NCBI GenBank assembly: GCA_021323155.1
Contig: JAJTCI010000095.1
Coordinates: 1-8,044, forward strand
Length of the DNA stretch: 8,044 nt
Source of the DNA: Chitinophagaceae bacterium
Lineage (GTDB): Bacteria; Bacteroidota; Bacteroidia; Chitinophagales; Chitinophagaceae
Direction: 5' to 3'
Shown: piece after piece, positions 1 through 5,781 of the stretch
Layout of the letters: each line of letters starts with the position of its first letter
Position numbering within the stretch: the first letter of the stretch is position 1
Position numbers and translations under genes: made by a program
Notes under the pieces: model-generated
What the model was told of the DNA's origin: nothing
Databases searched by the model: none
Seen by the model: only the letters and a program-made list of their open reading frames with translations

Positions 1-640
1 GCTTCTCCATCTCCATGTTAAAGCTTTGGTTGCTCTGGTAAAGTCGCTCATACTGGCTGAAGTACTTTTCAATATTTTGAATGAAACGGTTCAGGTCATT
101 TTGGTCGATGCCCCTCTCCTGCACCGTAAGACTACCTACCATCCCAACTATGCTGGTAAACACATTGCCTGCGGGAAATAAAGAGACCGGACTTCGCTTC
201 CCGGTTTCAAGAAAGCTATTTATTACCTGGGTGAACTTACCGGCGTTCGTTTTGCGGGCTTTATCCAACAACGGCTTCATCGCGTTTTGGATTTCAAGTT
301 CCAGGCTGAAGCCCAGTTCATTACTGGTGGGATTGTTCAACGATGCTATTTTGTTCCGGTAGCTTTCTTTCATTACAAGCACCTGGAGACTATTTGCGGA
401 ACTTACTGCCGCATCGAGGAATTGTGCAGAGATACTGAACCGGTCTAATACCGTCTTCTGTTGCTTTACCAGTTGCATCCTCAGATCCGTCACCTCTTTC
501 GTCAGTTGCAGGATCTGTTGTTTGCTCGACTCGTTCTGGCGCAGGATCTCTTTTATCACCATTGAGTCCGGTATATTCTGGGCTGCTGCTAGTAAAGGGC
601 AGAAGATCAGGCAACCTGCGATATTCTTCAGGTATTGCAT
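1..640 (-). CDS. Exported coiled-coil protein of unknown function, 3' end outside window
   Basis: Translating the minus strand from the ATG at 640 gives 213 codons without a stop, running off the left edge, so the C-terminus is missing. I do not recognise the family. Residues 1-20 (MQYLKN, then a hydrophobic stretch ending LLAAA before Gln21) look like a signal peptide cleaved by signal peptidase I, so the product probably reaches the periplasm. Residues about 28-65 are rich in Gln, Lys, Glu and regularly spaced Leu/Val and probably form a coiled coil. Residues 70-150 are mixed alpha-helical. A more hydrophobic patch at about 158-172 (FPAGNVFTSIVG) could be a buried helix or a membrane contact. 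The start is 10 bases after the stop of the XRE regulator gene, so the two are almost certainly cotranscribed. Confidence is high that it is a gene and low on role. Confidence 0.85.
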   Translation of the reverse strand, partial: MQYLKNIAGCLIFCPLLAAAQNIPDSMVIKEILRQNESSKQQILQLTKEVTDLRMQLVKQQKTVLDRFSISAQFLDAAVSSANSLQVLVMKESYRNKIASLNNPTSNELGFSLELEIQNAMKPLLDKARKTNAGKFTQVINSFLETGKRSPVSLFPAGNVFTSIVGMVGSLTVQERGIDQNDLNRFIQNIEKYFSQYERLYQSNQSFNMEMEK

Positions 641-650
641 CGCTTTTCCA

Positions 651-857
651 CTAATTGGTTTCAAAAAGTTGCGTAACCGGGATTCCGAGTTTTTCGGCGA
701 TCAGGTCCAGCATCGCCAGGGGGATCGCCGACTTTCCATTCTCGTACCTGCTCAGCATTTGTCGTGTCTTACCGATCTCACGCGCCAATGAATCCTGCTT
801 TTTGTTCCTGAATGCGCGGTGGCGCCTGATGTTTTCTCCAATGATCAAACGTTCCAT
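651..857 (-). CDS. Small XRE/Cro-type helix-turn-helix transcriptional regulator
   Basis: The product is 68 residues long and is essentially a single HTH_3 domain. Helices 2 and 3 are visible as QDSLAREIGKTRQMLSRYENG (about 21-41), with the family's conserved Q-x-x-L-A...S-x-x-E-x-G pattern (SRYENGKSAIP). The domain closes with LDLIAEKLGIPVTQLFE (about 51-66). There is no second domain for ligand binding or dimerisation. An upstream in-frame ATG at 944 would add 29 residues unlike any XRE N-terminus, so I chose the ATG at 857, which gives the usual MERLIIGENIRRHR beginning. It precedes the exported coiled-coil protein by 10 bases. Small XRE proteins often repress their own promoter, and dyads lie just upstream at 871-897. 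Autoregulation is inference. Confidence 0.9.
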   Translation of the reverse strand: MERLIIGENIRRHRAFRNKKQDSLAREIGKTRQMLSRYENGKSAIPLAMLDLIAEKLGIPVTQLFETN

Positions 858-870
858 ACAGTATTTTTTA

Positions 871-897
871 GGTAGGTATATATTAGGAAATCCTACC
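871..897. promoter_or_regulatory. Candidate operator of the XRE regulator (TAGG/CCTA dyads)
   Basis: GGTAGG (871-876) and CCTACC (892-897) form an inverted repeat around 15 bases. Inside it lies a tighter dyad, TAGGA-AA-TCCTA (884-895). The two TAGG copies (873 and 884) are 11 bases apart, about one helical turn. The site is 14 bases upstream of the regulator's ATG, where an autorepressor would block transcription or lie in the leader. Sequence symmetry is seen; binding is inferred. Confidence 0.4.
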
Positions 898-973
898 AGT
901 TGGCCGGGTAACCCTTGAGATGTAAACAGGACATAAAAGTACACAACGGGATGGCGCTTTGCGGGAGTAGCCT

Positions 974-988
974 CGCAACTTAGTTGCG
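974..988. promoter_or_regulatory. Perfect 15-base 7-1-7 palindrome, possible operator
   Basis: CGCAACT-T-AGTTGCG is an exact inverted repeat with a one-base centre. Flanking bases do not extend it and no T-run follows on either strand, so it is a poor terminator. The 7-1-7 geometry resembles operators of dimeric regulators; the Bacillus Fur-type box has the same layout with a different sequence. It lies between the end of the SemiSWEET gene (1028) and the start of the XRE gene (857), so the XRE unit is the natural target. Confidence 0.35.
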
Positions 989-1027
989 CCTTGCGTCAAA
1001 TTATTTTGAAGACGGGGCGTCGCCGTG

Positions 1028-1315
1028 TCAGGTCCTGAAGGTGAGTTTGAAATACATCAGTACACAGCCCAGCAGGCAAACGATGATATTTGCCAGGATC
1101 ACGGGGCCGCTCTTGATACGTACACCATACCACAACCATACAAGCGTGCTCGTGATAACAATGCTGATCATGCCGATATTAAGGTCGCCAACGCTTTTTG
1201 TCTGCCACGATTGCCACACCTGTGGTACAAACGTGATACACGTAAGAAACGAACCCAGGTAACCGATCAGGTTAGTAAGGGTGGTTGATTTTGGGGTAGT
1301 TGTAGTGGAGCTCAT
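1028..1315 (-). CDS. SemiSWEET-type sugar transporter (PQ-loop/MtN3 family)
   Basis: The 95-residue product has the three-helix layout of bacterial SemiSWEETs, which work as homodimers that let sugars cross the inner membrane by alternating access. Predicted helices are at about 15-35, 45-65 and 70-90. The PQ-loop motif is FVPQVWQSWQTKS (Pro31-Gln32). The end of helix 2 reads LVWLWYG, with Trp60 matching the family's conserved binding-pocket tryptophan. Helix 3 reads VILANII, with Asn76 matching the conserved pocket asparagine. The ATG at 1315 gives a normal family length. A TTG at 1357 in the same frame would add 14 residues and is less likely. The gene follows fabI by 43 bases, probably in the same transcript. 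The substrate cannot be read from the sequence. Confidence 0.9.
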   Translation of the reverse strand: MSSTTTTPKSTTLTNLIGYLGSFLTCITFVPQVWQSWQTKSVGDLNIGMISIVITSTLVWLWYGVRIKSGPVILANIIVCLLGCVLMYFKLTFRT

Positions 1316-1358
1316 ATTAATCGTTAGATCGCGACCCGGCTTTAGCAGGATTGTCAAA

Positions 1359-2171
1359 TTACTTCTCCATTTGCTCGATCACCTCGGCCGTCACACCGGT
1401 AAAGCTGAAGCCACCGTCATGGAACAGGTTCTGCATCGTGACCATTCTTGTGAGGTCACTGAACAGCGTCACGCAATAATTCGCGCAATCCTCCGCGCTC
1501 GCGTTGCCCAGCGGGCTCATCTTTTCCGCGTAATTGATAAAGCCGTCGAACCCTTTTACGCCACTTCCTGCAGTGGTACGTGTAGGGGATTGGGAAACGG
1601 TATTGATACGCACCTTTTTCTTGATCGCGTAATGATATCCAAAGCTGCGGGTGATACTTTCAAGTAATGACTTTGCGTCGGCCATCTCGTTGTAATCCGG
1701 AAACACGCGCTGCGCAGCGATGTACGTCAATGCCACCACGCTTCCCCATTCATTGATCGCGTCCATTTCCCAGGCTGTACGAAGTACACGGTGCAGGCTC
1801 ATTGCCGAAATATCCATCGTCTTCTGGTTGAACCCGTAGTCGATCTCGGTGTAATGCTTGCCTTTTCGCATGTTAAGACTCATGCCGATCGAATGAAGGA
1901 TAAAATCGATTTTCCCGCCAAAGTGCTCCGTTGATTTCTCAAACAGGCTTTTCAGGTCATCCATGTTCACTACATCGGCAGGGATCACAGGTGCGGCGGT
2001 AGCCTCCGCTAGTTTATTGATCTCGCCCATACGCAAAGCGATTGGTGCATTGGTCAGCACGATCTGCGCTCCTTCAGCATGACATTTCTCAGCTATTTTC
2101 CAGGCGATCGACTGGTCGTTCAACGCGCCGAAAATGATTCCTTTTTTTCCTTTAAGAAGGTTGTGGGCCAT
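1359..2171 (-). CDS. fabI: Enoyl-[acyl-carrier-protein] reductase (NADH), FabI
   Basis: The 270-residue protein catalyses the last reduction of each fatty-acid elongation cycle, turning trans-2-enoyl-ACP into acyl-ACP with NAD(P)H in the cytoplasm. It is a short-chain dehydrogenase/reductase of the FabI type. The nucleotide-binding start is GIIFGALNDQSIAWKIA (11-27), the adenine-side acid is in ADVV (65-68), and LHSIGMS (92-98) matches the FabI SIG motif. The catalytic set is Tyr150 (LTYIAAQ), Tyr160 and Lys167 (PDYNEMADAK, the Y-x6-K pattern). The substrate-binding loop TTAGSGVKGFDGF (199-211) and the C-terminal NLFHDGGFS (248-256) follow. Wording such as SQSPTRTTAGSGVKGF and MSPLGNASAEDCANY is typical of Bacteroidota FabI. 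Length is normal and the start is supported by the MAHNLLKGKKG N-terminus. It lies 32 bases after the small membrane protein gene. Confidence 0.97.
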   Translation of the reverse strand: MAHNLLKGKKGIIFGALNDQSIAWKIAEKCHAEGAQIVLTNAPIALRMGEINKLAEATAAPVIPADVVNMDDLKSLFEKSTEHFGGKIDFILHSIGMSLNMRKGKHYTEIDYGFNQKTMDISAMSLHRVLRTAWEMDAINEWGSVVALTYIAAQRVFPDYNEMADAKSLLESITRSFGYHYAIKKKVRINTVSQSPTRTTAGSGVKGFDGFINYAEKMSPLGNASAEDCANYCVTLFSDLTRMVTMQNLFHDGGFSFTGVTAEVIEQMEK

Positions 2172-2203
2172 AGTGTAAAGTTGAGGCGGTAAAAATAATG
2201 TTT

Positions 2204-2425
2204 TCAGGACTTATGCAGGAATACGAATTTAAAATACAGCCACATGGTAGCGAAATGCATCAGGAAGGCGGTACCGACTATCGCTCCGAAATAAATTGCC
2301 AGGTTCCGAAATGACTTATCCTGCAAGAGGCGTGGTTTCAACTTCGCATGCACAAAAAATACCGGGATCGCTACCAAAGCGAAATAGAGGACCATCAGCC
2401 ATTGCCAGTGCGGAACTTGTTGCAT
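2204..2425 (-). CDS. Small two-helix membrane protein of unknown function
   Basis: The 73-residue product has two hydrophobic segments: about 8-26 (WQWLMVLYFALVAIPVFFV) and about 43-67 (LAIYFGAIVGTAFLMHF onward). They are joined by a basic loop (HAKLKPRLLQDKSFRN), which by the positive-inside rule should face the cytoplasm and place both termini in the periplasm. Aromatic residues cluster near the membrane edges. I recognise no family. The gene is compactly set between recN (53 bases) and fabI (32 bases) on the same strand, and its hydrophobic pattern is too regular for a chance frame, so I treat it as real. A role near the inner membrane is all that can be inferred. Confidence 0.75.
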   Translation of the reverse strand: MQQVPHWQWLMVLYFALVAIPVFFVHAKLKPRLLQDKSFRNLAIYFGAIVGTAFLMHFATMWLYFKFVFLHKS

Positions 2426-2478
2426 TAATTAGAAATAAAAAACAGTAAGTAATAAATCGTGGAATCATCCTTGGGTAA

Positions 2479-4152
2479 TCAGTTCATCATCTCCCGGGCG
2501 TTTTCCAGGGCGGCGGCCGTGGGCTTTTCCCCACTCAGCATCTTCGCGATCGCCGTCATCCTTTCATCGTCATTCAGAAGCCGGATATTGGTCTTGATGG
2601 ATTCACCCCTGATTTCCTTATAAACAAAGAAGTGTGATGACGCCTTGCCTGCGATCTGCGGTTGATGCGTAATACAAATGATCTGTCGCTGACCTGAAAG
2701 CTCCTTCATGATGATACCCACCTGCTTTGCTGCTTCTCCGGAAATACCGCTGTCGATCTCGTCAAAGATCATCGTCGGCAGGTCTATCCGTTTTGCAACC
2801 AGTGACTTGATGCAAAGCATCAGTCTGCTCAGTTCACCACCACTCGCCACTTTACGGATGGGCTCGAAGCGATTGCTCTTGCCCGCCTGCCCGGCCGGTT
2901 GGTTTGCATCAAATAGGAATTCAATCTCATCAGTCCCGGTTGCATTCAGTGCTGTTGACGTCATCTCCACCTTTAACCGCGCATTTGGCATACCTACTTG
3001 TTGCAATAAACGGTTCACGTTTCCTTCCAGCGGTGATACCTGTTTCTTCCTGGCTTTAGAAACTGTATTCGCCAACGCTGTGGCCTGTTGAAGGAGTGAG
3101 TCCACCTGTTTTTCCTTTAACGTGATGGCTTCATCGATATCGAGTATTGCCTGTAACTTATGTTCCAGGTCGGCCTGGATAGCCAACAATGCATTAGTGT
3201 CAGTAACATTATGTTTTTTGAGCAATTTATACCCGGTCGATAGTTTATCGTTAATGATACTGATCCGTTGCTCGTCGAACCGCACCTCGTCGTTCACTTG
3301 TTCCGTTTCTGCGGAAAGATCCTGCAATTCTATCTGTGCGGCTTGCAGCCTTGTCAAGAGGGTAGGGATCGATCCATGGAAATCGGAATAAGGCTGTAGT
3401 TGATTAGCCAGTTGTTTCAGCAATTGGGTGACAGGCTGATCCGTATCGGTCAATTCGTATGTAACCCTTGAAAGCGCGGTCTTCACCGCCTCGGCATTGC
3501 TTAATAGTTTTAATTCCCGGGCAAGATCCTCTAACTCATTTTCTTTAAGTGAAAGCTCGTTCAATTCGTCGAAGAGGAATTGATTATAGTCGAGCTCTTT
3601 GCGAAAGAGGGCTTTTTGTTCCTGCAACGTCTCCAGTTCTTTGTTGGATTGCATCCATTGCACGAACACCGCCTGGTAGCCGGCTAGAGCCTCGGTATTG
3701 CCGGCAAGGGCGTCCAGGACTTCGCGCTGGAAATCGGAATCGCCCAATTCCAGCGAATCGAATTGCTGGTGCAGGTCCACCAGTAGCGAGGCGAGCTGCT
3801 TTAGTTGTTGCAACGTAGCAGGTGTATCGTTGATAAAGCTTCTTGTCTTACCGTTGACCGCGATTTCTCTCCGCAGTACCAGTTCTGTCTCGTTATCCAG
3901 TTCGTTATCGTGCAGGAACCGTTTTACTTCAGGCTTCGCATCGATACTAAACACACCTTCAACAATGCATTTTCTTTCTTTGTTCAGCAATACGCCGGTA
4001 TCCGCCCTTTCACCCAGTATTAGGTTGAGGGCGCCCATGAGGATACTTTTACCAGCCCCGGTTTCCCCGGTGATAATATTGAGGCCAGCCGAAAACCTGA
4101 TCTGGATCTCGTCAATGATCGCGTAATTCTGTATAATTAGTTGTTGAAGCAT
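2479..4152 (-). CDS. recN: DNA repair ATPase RecN
   Basis: RecN is an SMC-like protein acting on DNA ends in double-strand break repair with RecA. The 557-residue length fits the family. Walker A is GETGAGKS (29-36) after the classic opening MLQQLIIQNYAIIDEIQI. DLHQQFDSL (126-134) corresponds to the family's glutamine-rich loop. Coiled-coil arms occupy about 160-370, broken by a short middle region. The C-terminal ATPase half has the ABC signature VASGGELSR (435-443), Walker B TMIFDEID (460-467), the D-loop SGISGEAA (468-475) and the switch histidine in CITHQPQIAG (493-502). All catalytic motifs are present. An unusual PAGQAGK segment (419-425) sits just before the signature. The start ATG follows a small GC stem (4153-4163) and lies 84 bases after the TPR gene. 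Confidence 0.97.
   Translation of the reverse strand: MLQQLIIQNYAIIDEIQIRFSAGLNIITGETGAGKSILMGALNLILGERADTGVLLNKERKCIVEGVFSIDAKPEVKRFLHDNELDNETELVLRREIAVNGKTRSFINDTPATLQQLKQLASLLVDLHQQFDSLELGDSDFQREVLDALAGNTEALAGYQAVFVQWMQSNKELETLQEQKALFRKELDYNQFLFDELNELSLKENELEDLARELKLLSNAEAVKTALSRVTYELTDTDQPVTQLLKQLANQLQPYSDFHGSIPTLLTRLQAAQIELQDLSAETEQVNDEVRFDEQRISIINDKLSTGYKLLKKHNVTDTNALLAIQADLEHKLQAILDIDEAITLKEKQVDSLLQQATALANTVSKARKKQVSPLEGNVNRLLQQVGMPNARLKVEMTSTALNATGTDEIEFLFDANQPAGQAGKSNRFEPIRKVASGGELSRLMLCIKSLVAKRIDLPTMIFDEIDSGISGEAAKQVGIIMKELSGQRQIICITHQPQIAGKASSHFFVYKEIRGESIKTNIRLLNDDERMTAIAKMLSGEKPTAAALENAREMMN
2879..2899 (-). repeat. GC-rich palindromic segment inside recN encoding PAGQAGK
   Basis: The codons for residues 419-425 contain the self-complementary CCGGCCGG (2891-2898) next to GCCCGCCTGC (2881-2890), much richer in GC than the surrounding gene. 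The reading frame is kept. It falls in the surface loop between EFLFDANQ and SNRFEPIRKVASGGE, where most RecN proteins I recall have a shorter linker. This suggests a small inserted repeat tolerated in a loop. The composition is seen; insertion is inferred. Confidence 0.4.
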
Positions 4153-4163
4153 GGGCAGCGCCC
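4153..4163 (-). promoter_or_regulatory. Short GC stem abutting the recN start codon
   Basis: GGGC-GCT-GCCC on the minus strand forms a four-base-pair stem with a three-base loop directly before the ATG at 4152, where a ribosome would bind. No Shine-Dalgarno sequence is present. It might dampen recN translation, but the stem is short and could be chance. Confidence 0.2.
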
Positions 4164-4236
4164 TAAATTACTATTAAATAAAAACCTGCGCACCTGTTTT
4201 TTAGCACATTCGCTCGTCAGCAATTTTGCAAATTCG

Positions 4237-5721
4237 TTACTCTCCTTTACACCGTGAGATCCCCGCCTTTGCACGCTGGTCAATAGAGTCTTTATATTCA
4301 TGATCTTCCATATCCAGGCATTTCTGATAGTAGCTGATCGCAAGGGTTTTTTTTCCTTGCCGTTCGTAGATGAGACCGGTTTGAAGGGCTGCTCTTGCCG
4401 CGAAATATTCGCTCCTGTCCTTCCCCGCCTGGATCGCTTGCAGGTAATATTTGATCGCCTCCTCGTCCATTCTCAGGTCATCATATATTCTACCCTGCCG
4501 GTAAACAAACTCGAGTTGTTCCGTCGTCTTGCTGAAATCGGTTATCTTTTTCCCTGCCAGGGTTGAAAGGGCGTCATAGTGATACCCGCCATCACTCAGT
4601 AATCTTGATCTAAGCAAGACAGGATGTGGCCACTGCCCGCTCTTGGCGTCCTTCTGTGCTTTTTTGTCGGGGTCACCATTGGTAGATCCCTTTGCCAACA
4701 ATTTTTTGCGGGCAGCCTCTGCAGCCGGCATATCGCCCTGGAGGTAGTGGCACCAGCTTAGTTTCTGGTAAGCATCCTTGATGAACGATTTGCCTTTGAA
4801 ATTGGTGGTGAAACGTTCCAGGTAGAACGCAGCGTCCTTGAGTTGCATTTTGTTCATCTTCACCATTGCCATCTGGTAATCCCAGGCCGAGGTCTGCATG
4901 TATTCGGCACTCGTATTTCGCGCGAGTAGCACATTCTCCGCATACTGGCTCATCTTATTATGAATACCCAGGTTCGCGGCCATATAGGTGAAGAGGTGAT
5001 TATTTACGACGTCCAGCTTTTTAGTGTTGATCAGCTCGAACACCGCATCCTTGTCATTCTCTATATAGAACATCAGGTAGCAGTTAAGGAAAACGGCCTC
5101 GTTGTGCAGCAGTTTCGCCCAGGGATCGGTGCTGTTCATAAACCCCCGCGTCGTTTTCATACCATTTTTGATCGATCCTTTCATACCAAACAAGCCTGCG
5201 ATCCAGCGATAGCTCGAGGGAATGGTGCCGATCATCGCCTGCATTGGCCCGTACAACAGGTCGTTTGGCGCAAAAGTGGGAAACGCCTTTTTGTTGTCCT
5301 TGATATACCCATACCCTTTTTTAAAATCAATGCCCGCGCCCAGCTTCTCCCCGAACTTCAGCGCTACCCCGGCCCTTTGCATATAGGCCATGCCCAGGCA
5401 GAAATTATAGAAAGGTGAGCTTTCCGTTCCCTTTTTCAGCAATGCGATCCTTTCGCTGATATTTTTCTTGTATATCTTGTACTGGGCTGGGTCTTCATTG
5501 AAAAAGAGGTTGAAGAAATCAATGTAATTCTCCAGCGATACCGGTATCAGGTTATTCGGGTTCTGGAGTTTTGCCTTATTGATGAGTGCCTGCCCGTTAG
5601 CCAGCTTCAGCCGCGTGATTTCCTGGTAGGCCTGCTGGCAGGTGGTGTTGAATTCATACACCCCCTCTGCCTGTGACAAGGTACTCATCAACACAAAGAC
5701 AAAAGTCAGCATCCGCTTCAT
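4237..5721 (-). CDS. Exported tetratricopeptide-repeat protein, possibly DUF3808/TTC39-like
   Basis: The 494-residue protein begins with a signal peptide (MKRMLTFVFVLMSTLSQA, cleavage likely after Ala18), so it acts outside the cytoplasm. It is helical throughout. Clear TPR units lie near the C-terminus at about 403-434 (EFVYRQGRIYDDLRMDEEAIKYY) and 441-473 (AARAALQTGLIYERQGKKTLAISYY). A looser unit at about 313-344 includes KLSWCHYLQGDMPAAEAARK. The middle, about 150-195, reads LYGPMQAMIGTIPSSYRWIAGLFGMKGSIKNGM. This reminds me of the IPxx...LFGFxG region of the DUF3808/TTC39 (Iml2) family, but that is a weak recollection. Cys pairs are not arranged as a metal site. It sits 84 bases before recN and directly after a terminator. 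The TPRs suggest a protein-binding scaffold; the partner is unknown. Confidence 0.85.
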   Translation of the reverse strand: MKRMLTFVFVLMSTLSQAEGVYEFNTTCQQAYQEITRLKLANGQALINKAKLQNPNNLIPVSLENYIDFFNLFFNEDPAQYKIYKKNISERIALLKKGTESSPFYNFCLGMAYMQRAGVALKFGEKLGAGIDFKKGYGYIKDNKKAFPTFAPNDLLYGPMQAMIGTIPSSYRWIAGLFGMKGSIKNGMKTTRGFMNSTDPWAKLLHNEAVFLNCYLMFYIENDKDAVFELINTKKLDVVNNHLFTYMAANLGIHNKMSQYAENVLLARNTSAEYMQTSAWDYQMAMVKMNKMQLKDAAFYLERFTTNFKGKSFIKDAYQKLSWCHYLQGDMPAAEAARKKLLAKGSTNGDPDKKAQKDAKSGQWPHPVLLRSRLLSDGGYHYDALSTLAGKKITDFSKTTEQLEFVYRQGRIYDDLRMDEEAIKYYLQAIQAGKDRSEYFAARAALQTGLIYERQGKKTLAISYYQKCLDMEDHEYKDSIDQRAKAGISRCKGE

Positions 5722-5725
5722 TGGC

Positions 5726-5761
5726 TAAAAATAAGAAAGGGCAACTATCAGCCGCCCTTTC
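5726..5761 (-). terminator. Intrinsic terminator after the zinc-ribbon gene
   Basis: On the minus strand GAAAGGGC (5761-5754) pairs perfectly with GCCCTTTC (5742-5735) around an 11-base loop, and TTATTTTT follows (5734-5727). It begins 20 bases after the stop codon at 5782 and ends only about five bases before the ATG of the TPR gene at 5721. It would separate the nif3/zinc-ribbon unit from the TPR-recN unit unless it is read through. Confidence 0.75.
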
Positions 5762-5781
5762 GTGTATAAGATAACTAAGTT

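Larger units (their letters stand above)
858..1027. other. Intergenic stretch between SemiSWEET gene and XRE regulator
   Basis: These 170 bases hold the promoter region of the regulator/exported-protein unit. They contain the two dyads reported separately. A small stem GACG-GGG-CGTC (about 1011-1021) lies just after the SemiSWEET stop but lacks a proper T-run, so I see no convincing terminator here. No clear TTTG/TAnnTTTG promoter pair of the Bacteroidota type stands out. The nearest is TACTTTTA on the minus strand at 941-934, without a matching upstream element. Confidence 0.5.

Noticed and set aside
390..614. Minus-strand frame of 74 codons
   Set aside because: It overlaps the open 213-codon frame that runs off the left edge and has the signal peptide. 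The 74-codon frame is a low-complexity shadow.
934..941. TACTTTTA on the minus strand as a promoter for the XRE unit
   Set aside because: It has no TTTG/TTG element at suitable spacing, and the same octamer also occurs at 7892-7899 without a gene behind it.
858..944. Upstream ATG at 944 as start of the XRE gene
   Set aside because: The extra 29 residues do not resemble XRE N-termini and would run through the operator-like dyads. The ATG at 857 gives the standard domain length.
1011..1021. Stem GACG-GGG-CGTC after the SemiSWEET stop as a terminator
   Set aside because: It has only four base pairs and no T-run, so it is too weak to call.
3549..4126. Long plus-strand open frames opposite recN
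   Set aside because: They lie entirely within recN, whose motifs are all intact. The translations are Arg/Ser-rich antisense artefacts.
4960..5418. 152-codon plus-strand frame opposite the TPR gene
   Set aside because: It is antisense to a coherent exported protein, shows no domain, and is explained by codon bias of the real gene.
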